Positions 36,343-45,853 are shown, numbered from the stretch's first letter. The stretch is DNA of 64,000 nucleotides from an uncultured Acidobacteriia bacterium (GCA_903828455.1 CAIKMJ010000046.1:1-64000); one strand, 5' to 3'. The notes: generated by a model from the sequence alone, not told the origin. Numbers and translations: made by a program.

Positions 36343-39300
36343 CTAAAATACGAGCCGGGCGCCGAACTGGATCTGCCGCGAGCGGTTTGCCTGGGCTGTG
36401 ATCTGCCCGAAGCTGGGACTGCTGGCGGTAGTGCTGGGTGCGCTGAAAGACGCGTGATTAAGAATATTGAAGGCTTCAAACCGCAGTTGCAGCGAGGCTT
36501 TCTCCGTAACGGCAATGCGCTTCAGCATCGACGAATCCACCTGGTTGATGCCGTCGGCCCGGAGGTTCGGGAAAGTCGTTGAGAAGGTTCGAATGTGGTA
36601 AGCGTATGCCTGAGTCGATACGGTGTTGAACAGGGCCGTATTGAACGCAGGAGAGTTGGTGTGGCGAGGATCGACGGTCAGGGCGCCGGGTCCGCCGAGG
36701 TAAACATAGTCGCCCGGCGTAGTCGTGCTGCCGTTCACCCACAGGACCGGCGCGCCGGTCTGGAAGGTGTAGATGGTGTTCATCGTCCATCCGCCAACAA
36801 TCGTATTCGCGACCCGCGAATGAGTGTCAAACATCTTCCCGCGACCGACGGGCAGTTCGTACGTCGCACCAACAACAAATCGGTGTGTGTGGTCGAAGGG
36901 GGAGATGCGCTTCTCCAGCCCGGGATCGGAGGCATTCAGCCAGCTGTCCTTTTCGATGAGCCGCGAGAAGATGTAGTTGCCGGTGAGCGACAGGCCGTGC
37001 GAGAGACGCTTTTCCACGTGGATGGGCAGAGCGTCGAAGTAACTGCTGCCGATCGAAAGATTCTGCTCGATCACGCCGGTTGATCCGCTGTAACCACTGG
37101 ACGAGGTCCCGACCGGGAACTGAGGAAACGGAGCGAGCAGTTGCGCCACGGTGGTGGTGGCGGTATTCAGGCTTGTGTTCAGACCGGCGAAAGGATTGGC
37201 GGCCGAGGCCGACAGCGCCGCATTCACCGCGGCGTCTCGCGTCGGCAACGTGCTCAGATACTTTGCCGGCAGCGCATTCAGCTGCGTGACCGACACGGGC
37301 AGATGCACCGCATGATTGCCGATGTAGCCGAATTCCACCATCAGCGTCTTCGTCAGCGTGTGCTGAATATCCAGATTCCAGCGCAGCGAATACGGGTTCT
37401 TCATGTCCGGATTGAGGAAACTGACCGTCTGCCCTGCAAACGTCCCAAGACCGGCAGATGAGCCCGCCGGGGCCAGAAATCCAGTGGGGAAGGGATTGGT
37501 CAGCGGGTTAGTGGGCGTGACAACGGCGCCGGGGACGGAGAAGTTCGTGCTCGCGCTGAAGCCCTCCTGGTTGATCAGAGGGTTCGTCGAATACGCTCCG
37601 TTCACATTCAGATTGGCCACCGTGAGCGGCGAAACGAACATTCCGAAGCCGCCGCGAATCACAGTCTTTCCGTGAAGCCGTTCGGGACTCCACGCAGCGC
37701 CGAGCCGGGGGCTGAAGGGATGCGAATCGACCTTGTAGGAGCCGCCGTTGCCCGCGCTGGCGAACTGCAGTCCGCCATTTACAGCAAAGGCGGATGCGGG
37801 AAGCAGTGCGGTTGGATTCTTCGCATAGGCTGCAGTCGCAGCCGCCGAAAGCGGATTCGCCGATGTCGTGTCGAATCCGTTCACCGTGCGGCCGAATTTC
37901 TCGGCGTAAGGAGTCTCGGTGTCAAACCGCAGACCCAGGTTGACCGTGAGTGTCTTCGAAACACGCCAGTCGTCCTGCACGAAACCGGCGAAGTAATACG
38001 AGGACATGGAACTGTACGTATTGATGTCGTAAGTACCGCTGGTCGGCAGACCAAGCAGCAGTGACGCAAGATCCTGGCCCTGCGCAAGCGTTGACGATGC
38101 GCTGCTCGAAGCTCGAACGTAGGTATTGGAGAACGAGAACGTGCCCGTGGAGTTGCCGAACTGAATTACGTTCAGGCGATATTGGCGGATGTCGCCGCCG
38201 ACCTTTATGGTGTGCTTGCCGCGTGACATCACGACATCGCCGAACAACTGGAGCGACTGCGACGGAAGCTGGTTGGCCGAGTTGGCTCCAAGGGGCTGGA
38301 AGGTCGTAAGCGCCATAATCGGAAGCTGCAGCGAGTTGGAATTCGCGCCGATGTAGGTCGGAAAACCCAATGTTGTCGGATCGATCCCCTGGCTGGGAAC
38401 GCCATGCCCCTCATTCATTCGGGTGAAGTTCAGGCGGGCGTCGAGCACGGTCTGCGGATTGATGGTGTAGACCTCATCCAGCGTGGCCCCCCAGTTCTGG
38501 CGGATCAGAATAGACCCGTTCGAAACGTTGTTGAAGTAGTTATTCTTGACCTGCGAATAATCCGTACGGCGCACATCGAAGAAAGACCGGCTGCGCTCGC
38601 TCATGTTGTAGTCGAGGCGGCCAAGGAAATTGCGGAAGTCGTCATTTGTTGGTGCGTTGGCGATGAAATTATTGACGCCGGTCGTGCCAACGCCCGAGGT
38701 AACGTTGGGCGCCGGATAGAACTTCATGTACGCAGCCGCAACAGGGTTATTGGCAATCAGGCTCGGCGGGATGATGTTGCCGGAGAACGGTTGGCGTGTA
38801 ACGGTCGACCCGCTTTGCACCGCCGAAAAGGGATTGTACAGCTGGTACTGCGAACCGGCCGCCAGCAGCGCAGAGAAGTCCCCCTGCTTTTCCGCCGCGG
38901 TGGGAACCGTCAAATACGTCGTATTCGGCTGGCTGTCCTTCATGCTCTCCCAGGCAAAATACCAGAACAGCTTGTCCTTCCCGTTAAAAACTTTCGGGAT
39001 CCAGACAGGACCGCCGGCGGTCAGTCCGTACTGGTTCTGGTGCGTGTCGGGCGCGCCAACGCCGGCTTTGTTATTGAAGTACGTGTTGGCCGCCAGATTA
39101 TTCGGCTGATTGAATTCCCAAAGCGTGCCGTGCAGCGCATTAGTCCCGCTTTTCAGAATCATGTTCGCCGTGCCGCTTCCCGTGTGTCCGTAGGCAGCGT
39201 CGTTGTCAAAGGCCTTGACGCGAACCTCGAGGACGGCATCCTGCGGCGGGCTGTACGCGAGGCGCATGTCCCACGTCGCATCAGGCGAGCCATCCATGAG

Positions 39301-39876
39301 CAGTTCGCTGGTTTGCGATGGCAGTCCGCCAATACTCAGTGCGGCGGGCGCTGCGGAATCGAAGGGGTGAACGAGAGAAGGCTGCGTGGTCGAGATAACG
39401 CCCATCGCCAGTTGCGCCAGCATCATCGGAGTGCGCCCGTTGAGCGGCAGATCTTCCACCTGTTTGGTCGTTATGGACTGACCGGTGGAGGCATTCTCCG
39501 CGTTGACGAGCGGCGCTTCCTCCACCACCTCGATCTGCTGCGAAACATCCCCGACTTTCAGGCGGACGTCAATCACCGGATGCTCGCCCGACGCCAGCTG
39601 AATGGCCGGATGCACCGACTGCTGAAAACCATCGGCCTGCACCGTCAGACTGTATTGCCCCGGCGCGAGAAACGGAATCACGTACTGGCCGGCGGAATCG
39701 GTGGTCGTCTGGGAACGGGCATTGGTGCCGGCTTCCACAGTCGTCACTTTGGCATTGGCGATAGCCGATCCCGAAGGGTCGGTAACGCTGCCGCTCACGG
39801 TGCCGCGGAACTCCTGACCGTACGCCGCGGCGGAGAGCGCAATGGCAGCAAAAGCAGCTACAAGGCTGAGTTTCAT
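36343..39876 (-). CDS. Oar-like TonB-dependent receptor with carboxypeptidase-regulatory domain
   Basis: A 1177-residue outer-membrane receptor. Signal peptide KLSLVAAFAAIALSAAAYGQ; an Ig-like carboxypeptidase regulatory domain follows (GTVSGSVTDPSGSAIANAKV ... GQYVIPFLAPGQYSLTVQAD); then a plug (QSITTKQVEDLPLNGRTPMM) and a long barrel ending in RQIQFGARLVF with the terminal aromatic residue typical of barrel insertion. Such receptors are abundant in Acidobacteria. Position between uxaC and the GH28 genes, and divergent placement from a LysR regulator, suggest uptake of pectin oligosaccharides. AGAGG precedes the ATG. No SusD-like partner is seen. Confidence 0.92.
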   Translation of the reverse strand: MKLSLVAAFAAIALSAAAYGQEFRGTVSGSVTDPSGSAIANAKVTTVEAGTNARSQTTTDSAGQYVIPFLAPGQYSLTVQADGFQQSVHPAIQLASGEHPVIDVRLKVGDVSQQIEVVEEAPLVNAENASTGQSITTKQVEDLPLNGRTPMMLAQLAMGVISTTQPSLVHPFDSAAPAALSIGGLPSQTSELLMDGSPDATWDMRLAYSPPQDAVLEVRVKAFDNDAAYGHTGSGTANMILKSGTNALHGTLWEFNQPNNLAANTYFNNKAGVGAPDTHQNQYGLTAGGPVWIPKVFNGKDKLFWYFAWESMKDSQPNTTYLTVPTAAEKQGDFSALLAAGSQYQLYNPFSAVQSGSTVTRQPFSGNIIPPSLIANNPVAAAYMKFYPAPNVTSGVGTTGVNNFIANAPTNDDFRNFLGRLDYNMSERSRSFFDVRRTDYSQVKNNYFNNVSNGSILIRQNWGATLDEVYTINPQTVLDARLNFTRMNEGHGVPSQGIDPTTLGFPTYIGANSNSLQLPIMALTTFQPLGANSANQLPSQSLQLFGDVVMSRGKHTIKVGGDIRQYRLNVIQFGNSTGTFSFSNTYVRASSSASSTLAQGQDLASLLLGLPTSGTYDINTYSSMSSYYFAGFVQDDWRVSKTLTVNLGLRFDTETPYAEKFGRTVNGFDTTSANPLSAAATAAYAKNPTALLPASAFAVNGGLQFASAGNGGSYKVDSHPFSPRLGAAWSPERLHGKTVIRGGFGMFVSPLTVANLNVNGAYSTNPLINQEGFSASTNFSVPGAVVTPTNPLTNPFPTGFLAPAGSSAGLGTFAGQTVSFLNPDMKNPYSLRWNLDIQHTLTKTLMVEFGYIGNHAVHLPVSVTQLNALPAKYLSTLPTRDAAVNAALSASAANPFAGLNTSLNTATTTVAQLLAPFPQFPVGTSSSGYSGSTGVIEQNLSIGSSYFDALPIHVEKRLSHGLSLTGNYIFSRLIEKDSWLNASDPGLEKRISPFDHTHRFVVGATYELPVGRGKMFDTHSRVANTIVGGWTMNTIYTFQTGAPVLWVNGSTTTPGDYVYLGGPGALTVDPRHTNSPAFNTALFNTVSTQAYAYHIRTFSTTFPNLRADGINQVDSSMLKRIAVTEKASLQLRFEAFNILNHASFSAPSTTASSPSFGQITAQANRSRQIQFGARLVF

Positions 39877-39970
39877 CGTCTTGAAAAACCTCTCGGAATA
39901 AAGAACCCCTGCGGAATGATCCGCACTCTACTCGTCCTGGAATATATCGCCCCTTGCCCGCCAAAGCAGC

Positions 39971-40006
39971 CCAAAAGTTTGGAACTAATCCTTTAGGCGG
40001 ACTAAA
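39971..40006. promoter_or_regulatory. Two dyads between receptor and LysR genes, candidate operator
   Basis: CCAAAAGTTTGG (39971-39982; arms CCAAA/TTTGG) and TTTAGGCGGACTAAA (39992-40006; arms TTTAG/CTAAA, 5-base centre) lie 20 bp apart in the divergent region. The second has the T-N11-A form of LysR sites and overlaps the expected -35 of the LysR gene, as in autoregulated LysR loci. Confidence 0.5.
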
Positions 40007-40038
40007 ACGTCCTGATACCATGGAGGCGCAGAACGATC

Positions 40039-40929
40039 GTGGACCTTCGCCAGCTGGAAGTCTTTCTCGGTGTTATTGACCACCGTACGGTCACGCGTGC
40101 GAGCGAAAAGTTATACCTTTCGCCCGGCGCCGTCAGCCTTCAGTTGCAGAATCTCGCGATCGAACTGAAGACGCAGCTGTTCGTCCGCTCCGGGAAAAAT
40201 ATCGTTCCCACGCCCGCGGCCATCCGGCTGGCGACCCACGCGCGCGAAGTCCTGAAGAAGGTGAAAGATCTTCGTCAGGATTTCGGTAATTCCGCGGAAC
40301 TGGACCGGCAGCCCTTCCACTTCGCCTCCGGTGCCACAACTCTGATCTACCGTCTGGCGGGCCCGCTGCGCAACCTGCGCAAGCGCTACCCGAATGCGGA
40401 TGTGCACATTACGGTCGCACCGACCGAGAAGATCGTTGCGGGGCTGCTCGATCTCCATTACGACCTCGGCCTCGTGTCGCTGCCGGTTGAAAACAAAGAT
40501 CTGAACATTTTGCCTCTGTTCGAAGAAGAACTCGTGCTGATCCGCCCGCTGCACGGCGCCGAGCGTGGTGGATCGGTAGAGACGATCACTCCCTCTGCGC
40601 TCAACGGCGTGCCATTTCTGCTTTTTCCGCCCGAGAGCAACATGCGGACGTTGTTTGACCGCTTTTTCGCCGAGATTGGCGTTCAGCCTCGCGTCACCAT
40701 GGAGGCAGACGACACCGAAGTCATTAAAAGGATGGTGGAGGCCGGCTTCGGCTATTCCATCCTGCCGCAGTTTGCGCTCAGCGGCCGCGGCGGCAAGTAC
40801 CGTAAGCTGCGTGTTGCCGGCAAGCGCCTCGTTCGGCACCAGGCCCTGGCGATGGCAAAAACGGAATATCCGCGGCCTCTGGCGACCGAGATCGCCGCCT
40901 TCCTTAACCTGGCGCTCACCACGGCGTGA
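40039..40929 (+). CDS. LysR-family transcriptional regulator
   Basis: A 296-residue regulator. The N-terminal winged helix-turn-helix is clear (MDLRQLEVFLGVIDHRTVTR, EKLYLSPGAVSLQLQNLAIE, then LFVRSGKNIVPTPAAIRLAT). The remaining two-lobed domain binds an effector. Start is GTG with GGAGG 12 nt upstream. It is divergent from the TonB receptor with dyads between, and immediately upstream of the GH28-GH28/CE8-MFS-UxaE unit, so it probably controls pectin use in response to a uronate. The effector is unknown. Confidence 0.9.
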   Translation: MDLRQLEVFLGVIDHRTVTRASEKLYLSPGAVSLQLQNLAIELKTQLFVRSGKNIVPTPAAIRLATHAREVLKKVKDLRQDFGNSAELDRQPFHFASGATTLIYRLAGPLRNLRKRYPNADVHITVAPTEKIVAGLLDLHYDLGLVSLPVENKDLNILPLFEEELVLIRPLHGAERGGSVETITPSALNGVPFLLFPPESNMRTLFDRFFAEIGVQPRVTMEADDTEVIKRMVEAGFGYSILPQFALSGRGGKYRKLRVAGKRLVRHQALAMAKTEYPRPLATEIAAFLNLALTTA

Positions 40930-40935
40930 TGCCAA

Positions 40936-40956
40936 CCGTTCACCCCCGCTGAACGG
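40936..40956 (+). terminator. Stem-loop between LysR and GH28 genes
   Basis: CCGTTCA and TGAACGG form a 7-bp stem around a C-rich 7-nt loop, 6 nt after the LysR stop and 19 nt upstream of the GH28 -35 box. It lacks a T-tract; it may be a weak terminator or an operator. Confidence 0.35.
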
Positions 40957-40975
40957 TCCCTTCCGGAAATTCACT

Positions 40976-41004
40976 TTGACACTCCCGCGGCGGGAAAATA
41001 TAGT
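40976..41004 (+). promoter_or_regulatory. Near-consensus sigma-70 promoter of the GH28 operon
   Basis: TTGACA (40976-40981), 17 nt, TATAGT (40999-41004). Perfect -35, five of six in the -10, optimal spacing. The GTG start codon at 41011 lies 7 nt downstream, where transcription is expected to begin, so the messenger should be leaderless. Confidence 0.8.
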
Positions 41005-41010
41005 TCTGTT

Positions 41011-42393
41011 GTGCCCATAACGCGGACAAGGCGGGAGTTTTTGCGCGCGGCGACGGCTTTGGCCGCTGCAGGGTCGGGAGCGTTGCGCGCGGCCACGGCG
41101 TCCGGAGGCTGGAACGATGTACCCGCTATCCTCGCGCGCATAAAGGCACCGGTATTTCCGGATCGCGACTTCGACATTCAAAAATATGGCGCAAAACCCG
41201 GCGCCGACTCGAGTCAGGCGATCGCCGATGCGATCGCAGCCTGCAGCCGCGCGGGTGGCGGCCGGGTGGTTATCCCTTCCGGCGCGTTTTCCACCGCGGC
41301 AATCCGCTTGTTGAGTAACGTTAACCTGCACGTGACGGCAGGAGCGACGCTTCGTTTTGTCCAGGACCCTTCGCGTTATCTGCCGCTCGTCCATTCCCGC
41401 TTCGAAGGAGTGGAACTGATGAACTATTCTCCTTTCATCTATGCGGAGAACGCGGAAAACATTGCGATCACCGGCGAAGGGACACTGGACGGCAACGCCG
41501 ATAACGAACACTGGTGGCCGTGGAAGGGCGCGAAGGAATACGGATGGAAGCCGGGTCAACCCAAAGACGATGCGCGCGCTCTTCTCTTTCAGATGGGGCA
41601 AAGCGACGTCCCGCTCGCCGAGCGCAGTTTCGGCGAGGGCCACTATCTGCGTCCCGATTTTATTCAGCCGCGCGCCTGCCGGAATGTGCTGATCGAGGGC
41701 GTGACAATTGTTCGCTCGCCGATGTGGGAAATTGCGCCATTCGACTGCACCAACGTGATCGTGCGCGGCGTAAAGATCAACAGCCACGGTCCGAATAATG
41801 ACGGTTGCGACCCCGATTCCTGCCGCGACGTACTGATCGAGGACTGCACCTTCGATACCGGCGACGACTGCATCGCAATCAAGTCGGGCCGCGACCGGGA
41901 CGGCCGGCGCCTCGCGAAACCCACCGAAAACGTGATCATCCGCAACTGCGTCATGAAAGCCGGCCACGGCGGCGTTACGATCGGGAGCGAAATGTCCGGT
42001 GACGTGCGCAACGTGTACGTGGAAAACTGCCGGCTTTCCAGCCCCGATTTGAAATACGCACTGCGATTCAAGACCAACGCGATGCGCGGCGGAACCATTG
42101 AGAACGTCAACTTCCGCAATATCGAAGTAGGCGAGGTGTCCGATGCTGTACTGGCCATCGACTTCAACTACGAAACAGGGGCGGCAGGTCCGGAAAGGCC
42201 CGTCGTACGGAATATCGATATCAGCGGACTGACCGCCAGGAAGACGAATTATGCTCTGTACCTGCGGGGCTTTGCGAATGCACCCATACGCGATGTGCGG
42301 CTCGACCGCTGCTCGATCAGCGGCGTCGCCCGGGACAATGTTGTGGAGCACGTCGAAGGTCTTGTGCTGAATCAGGTCAGTATCACGAAGTGA
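41011..42393 (+). CDS. Tat-exported GH28 polygalacturonase
   Basis: A 460-residue glycoside hydrolase family 28 enzyme cutting alpha-1,4-galacturonan. The N-terminus TRTRREFLRAATALAAAG is a twin-arginine signal. Catalytic motifs are present: NNDGCDPDSCRD and TGDDCIAIKSG (three acidic residues), GHGGVTIGSE and RFKT. The WWPWKGAKEYGWKPGQPKDD insertion is common in exo-acting members that release galacturonate. Start is GTG at the predicted transcription start. It overlaps the next gene by 4 bp (GTGA). Confidence 0.93.
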   Translation: MPITRTRREFLRAATALAAAGSGALRAATASGGWNDVPAILARIKAPVFPDRDFDIQKYGAKPGADSSQAIADAIAACSRAGGGRVVIPSGAFSTAAIRLLSNVNLHVTAGATLRFVQDPSRYLPLVHSRFEGVELMNYSPFIYAENAENIAITGEGTLDGNADNEHWWPWKGAKEYGWKPGQPKDDARALLFQMGQSDVPLAERSFGEGHYLRPDFIQPRACRNVLIEGVTIVRSPMWEIAPFDCTNVIVRGVKINSHGPNNDGCDPDSCRDVLIEDCTFDTGDDCIAIKSGRDRDGRRLAKPTENVIIRNCVMKAGHGGVTIGSEMSGDVRNVYVENCRLSSPDLKYALRFKTNAMRGGTIENVNFRNIEVGEVSDAVLAIDFNYETGAAGPERPVVRNIDISGLTARKTNYALYLRGFANAPIRDVRLDRCSISGVARDNVVEHVEGLVLNQVSITK

Positions 42394-44585
42394 TTGTTCC
42401 TATGGTGCAAATCCGCATTCTTCTTCCCGCATTGATGACGATCGCATTCCTGCCGGCGCACGCGCAGGACCAGCGGCAGGTAAGAGAACCGGTCATCCCC
42501 CCTGTATGCTCGACGCTGAATGCAACGAACGCGTGGCCGCTCGACGAAACCAGGTCCGATACGGCGCGCATTCAGGCGGCACTCGATAGCTGCTCCGCCG
42601 GTCATGCCGTAGAACTGAAGTCCGCCGGCTCCCGCGATTCTTTTCTCTCCGGACCGCTGAATCTTCGCAGTGGCGTAACCTTGCTAGTCGATGGCGGAGT
42701 CACGCTCTACGGCTCGCGGGATCCGGCCGACTACGCACTGCAGCCGGGCGGTTGCGGAATCATCACGGAAAAGGGCCATGGCTGCCGCGCGCTGATCAAT
42801 GGCGAAGGACTGCACGATGCCGGCATCATGGGCGACGGCGTGATTGACGGTCGCGGCGGCGCGAAGATCGGCAGCGGCGACATTACCTGGTGGCAACTCG
42901 CCGATAAAGCCCGCGCGGGAGGAAGCCAGAATAATCCGCGGATTCTCGTTCTGGACAAGTGCACGAACTTCACGCTTTACCGCATCACGCTGCGCAACTC
43001 GGCGAATTTCCACGTCTATTTCAGCAACGTGAACGGCTTCACCGCATGGGGCGTGAAAATCTATTCGCCGAAGCGGGCCCGCAATACGGACGGAATCGAC
43101 CCGGCCAATTCCACCAATGTCACGATTACGCAATCGTGGATCGATACGGGCGATGACAATGTGGCGATCAAAGCCGGCGGCACGATTCCGTCCACCCACA
43201 TGACGATTTCCCACAACCACTTCTATTCGGGTCACGGGATGTCGATCGGCAGCGAAACGGATGCGGGAGCGTCGGCAATCCGTGTTTCCGATCTTTCCAT
43301 TGAAGGCGCCGACAACGGCATTCGCATCAAATCGAACAGCTCGCGCGGCGGACTGGTACGCGACATCGTGTATGAAGACGTTTGCATCCGCGACACCGAA
43401 GCTCCACTGCTGTTCGACACACACTATCCGGGCACGGACAAGCGTGCCGACCTGATTCCACGGTACGAAGACATCACGCTGCGCAACGTTCATATCGACA
43501 GCAGCGGCAAGGCTGGAGCCGGCAAATTCACGTTCGACAGTTTCGATGCCGCACACCCGCTCGGCATCACCTTCGACGGACTTTCCATCAGCCGCACGCC
43601 GACGGCAGCATGCAAAGCGAAATTCCAGCCGTTCCCCGCTCCGGCGACACCGCTACGCGTCGCCGCCGATGGTTCGGGCGACTTCACCACGGTCCAGCAG
43701 GCACTCGATGCGTCGCACCCGGGTGCGACAATTCTTGTCGCGCCGGGGACGTATCGCGAAAAGGTCGTGGTTCGAGCGCCTCACATCGAGATGCGAGGCG
43801 CCGGCGTTCAGGCAGCGGACACCGCCATCGTGCTCGACCAGAGCGCCGGCTCGACTGGCAGTACTTTTCGTTCATCGACTGTCGAGATCCGCGCCGCCGA
43901 TTTCCGCGCCTCCAACATCACCTTCGCCAACGATTTCAACCGAACCCACGAGCAGACCGCGCAGGGTTCTCAGGCGCTTGCACTCTTCACCAACGCCGAC
44001 CGCGGCGTCTATCGCGGCGTCCGGCTGCTGGGCAATCAGGACACACTCTATGCCGCCAGCGAAAACTGCAATCCAGACGGCAACCCCTGCGCCCCAACGC
44101 GCCAGTACTTCGCAGACTGCTACATCGAAGGCAACGTGGACTTCATCTTCGGCGACGGCAAAGCCTATTTCGACCGCTGCGAAATTCACAGCACAGCGCA
44201 CCAGGTTGGGTACATAACTGCTCAGGGCAAGCACTACGCTGAGGAAGAAAGCGGCTTTGTCTTTCGCAACTGCACGCTGACCGCTGCGCCCGGCGTAGCG
44301 AATGTATTTCTTGGCCGCCCGTGGCGCGCGTTCGCCAGCGTGACGTTCCTCGACACAACGATGGGCTCCCAGATTGACGCGGCCGGCTGGCGCGAATGGC
44401 ATCCGGGAGAAACGAATTATCTGCAGACCGTCAGCTACGCGGAGTTCGCTTCGAAGGGCCCGGCGGGAAGCCCGAAGGCTCGGGAGCCGCATACGAAAAT
44501 GCTGACGGCCTCGGAGGCCGCTGCTTTTCTTCCGGAGCGATTCCTGGCGGGGGCGGACGGCTGGAGTCCCTGGCAAATCAAATGA
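42390..44585 (+). CDS. GH28 polygalacturonase - CE8 pectin methylesterase fusion
   Basis: A 731-residue secreted enzyme with two pectin-active domains. Signal peptide: IRILLPALMTIAFLPAHAQ. Residues about 45-415 are a GH28 domain: NTDGIDPANS, IDTGDDNVAIKAG, GHGMSIGSE and GIRIKS. Residues about 430-725 are a CE8 pectinesterase: LRVAADGSGDFTTVQQALDA, GSQALAL, LLGNQDTLYA, GNVDFIFGDGKAYFDRCEIH and FLGRPWR, with catalytic Asp residues and Arg present. The esterase would remove methyl groups so that the hydrolase can cut. It may start at GTG 42390 or ATG 42402. Overlaps with both neighbours are 4 bp. Confidence 0.92.
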   Translation: MIVPMVQIRILLPALMTIAFLPAHAQDQRQVREPVIPPVCSTLNATNAWPLDETRSDTARIQAALDSCSAGHAVELKSAGSRDSFLSGPLNLRSGVTLLVDGGVTLYGSRDPADYALQPGGCGIITEKGHGCRALINGEGLHDAGIMGDGVIDGRGGAKIGSGDITWWQLADKARAGGSQNNPRILVLDKCTNFTLYRITLRNSANFHVYFSNVNGFTAWGVKIYSPKRARNTDGIDPANSTNVTITQSWIDTGDDNVAIKAGGTIPSTHMTISHNHFYSGHGMSIGSETDAGASAIRVSDLSIEGADNGIRIKSNSSRGGLVRDIVYEDVCIRDTEAPLLFDTHYPGTDKRADLIPRYEDITLRNVHIDSSGKAGAGKFTFDSFDAAHPLGITFDGLSISRTPTAACKAKFQPFPAPATPLRVAADGSGDFTTVQQALDASHPGATILVAPGTYREKVVVRAPHIEMRGAGVQAADTAIVLDQSAGSTGSTFRSSTVEIRAADFRASNITFANDFNRTHEQTAQGSQALALFTNADRGVYRGVRLLGNQDTLYAASENCNPDGNPCAPTRQYFADCYIEGNVDFIFGDGKAYFDRCEIHSTAHQVGYITAQGKHYAEEESGFVFRNCTLTAAPGVANVFLGRPWRAFASVTFLDTTMGSQIDAAGWREWHPGETNYLQTVSYAEFASKGPAGSPKAREPHTKMLTASEAAAFLPERFLAGADGWSPWQIK

Positions 44586-45853
44586 AGAACTCCTCCCACG
44601 TTCGCTGGGGTATCTGCGCGCTGTTGTTTTTCGCCACCACGATCAACTACATCGACCGGCAGGTGATCGGACTGCTGAAGCCGGTCCTCGAAAAGGATCT
44701 CGGCTGGCAGGAATCCGACTACGGCTGGGTTGTTTTCGCCTTCCAGACTGCCTATGCAGCAATGATGCCGTTCGCCGGCCGGCTGATTGACCGCCTGGGC
44801 ACGCGTCTCGGTTACTTCATTGCTGTCGGGGTCTGGAGCGCAGCAGCCATGTGCCACTCGCTTGCGGCCAACGCGATGCAGTTCGCCGCCGCGCGCTTTG
44901 CCCTGGGGATCGGCGAATCGGCGAATTTCCCCGCCGCGCTGAAGACCGTTGCCAACTGGTTTCCGGTCCGCGAGCGAGCGCTGGCCACCGGAATATTCAA
45001 CAGCGGCTCGAACATCGGAGCCACTGTTGCCCCGCTGGCGGTGCCGTGGCTCGCCGTGCATTACGGTTGGCGCAGCGCTTTTCTCATCACCGCCGCTTCG
45101 GGCTTTCTCTGGATGGCCTTGTGGTGGATCTTGTATCGCGAACCGCGCGAGCACCCGGGCATTTCCCTCGCCGAGCGCCTGATGATTGAGGAAGGACGCG
45201 GCGCGCCTCCGCCTGCCCTCGCAATTTCGTACCAGCGCCTGCTGAAGGACCGCGTGGCGTGGGCCTACCTGATTGGAAAGTTTCTGACCGACCCGGTGTG
45301 GTGGTTCTTCCTGTTCTGGCTGCCTGGATATCTGAACACGACTTACCACCTCGACATCTCTTCGCTCGGCCTGCCCCTGGTGGCGATCTATCAGGCCTCC
45401 ACGCTGGGCTCTCTCGGAGGCGGGTGGCTGTCCTCATTCCTGCTGCGCCGGGGCTGGACTGTAAACCGCGCACGCAAGACGGCCATGCTGATCTGCGCGC
45501 TCGGCGTTCTGCCGCTCATCTTCATTCAGCAAACGGGCGGCCACCTTTGGCCTGCAGTGGCGCTGATCAGTCTGGCCGCGGCATCGCATCAGGGCTGGTC
45601 GGCAAATATCTTCAATCTGCCGGCGGACGTGTTCCCGCAGACGGCGGTGGCCTCCGTGGTCGGGCTTGGCGGCATGGGCGGGGCCATCGGCGGCGCGATT
45701 GTTGCGCCCGCGGTAGGTTACTGGCTCAGTTTTTCGCATGGGTCGTATGCGCCGCTCTTTATCGTCGCGGGCTCAATCTATCTCATCGCGCTGGGCATCA
45801 TTCAGGTGCTGGCCCCGCGCCTCGAACCATCCACAAATTCACTCTCATGCTGA
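44582..45853 (+). CDS. Hexuronate-type MFS transporter (ExuT-like, anion:cation symporter family)
   Basis: A 423-residue twelve-helix inner-membrane symporter. RWGICALLFFATTINYIDRQ with the NYIDRQ motif, GRLIDRLGTRLGYF and NWFPVRERALATGIFNSGSN are signatures of the anion:cation symporter family that includes ExuT. Family and position between the pectinases and uxaE support import of galacturonate. The ATG overlaps the fusion-enzyme stop by 4 bp; upstream in-frame codons belong to a shadow frame of the previous gene. It overlaps uxaE by 7 bp. Confidence 0.9.
   Translation: MKNSSHVRWGICALLFFATTINYIDRQVIGLLKPVLEKDLGWQESDYGWVVFAFQTAYAAMMPFAGRLIDRLGTRLGYFIAVGVWSAAAMCHSLAANAMQFAAARFALGIGESANFPAALKTVANWFPVRERALATGIFNSGSNIGATVAPLAVPWLAVHYGWRSAFLITAASGFLWMALWWILYREPREHPGISLAERLMIEEGRGAPPPALAISYQRLLKDRVAWAYLIGKFLTDPVWWFFLFWLPGYLNTTYHLDISSLGLPLVAIYQASTLGSLGGGWLSSFLLRRGWTVNRARKTAMLICALGVLPLIFIQQTGGHLWPAVALISLAAASHQGWSANIFNLPADVFPQTAVASVVGLGGMGGAIGGAIVAPAVGYWLSFSHGSYAPLFIVAGSIYLIALGIIQVLAPRLEPSTNSLSC

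Noticed and set aside
38404-39996. A 530-codon plus-strand open frame
   Set aside because: Antisense to the TonB-dependent receptor, whose domains and signal peptide are clear on the minus strand.
40111-42351. A 746-codon minus-strand open frame
   Set aside because: Antisense to the LysR and GH28 genes, both of which have clear motifs in the plus direction.
45259-45846. N-terminal extension of uxaE by 196 codons
   Set aside because: The extension is the transporter gene in another frame; family length and the MLTLAKHSL start support 45847.
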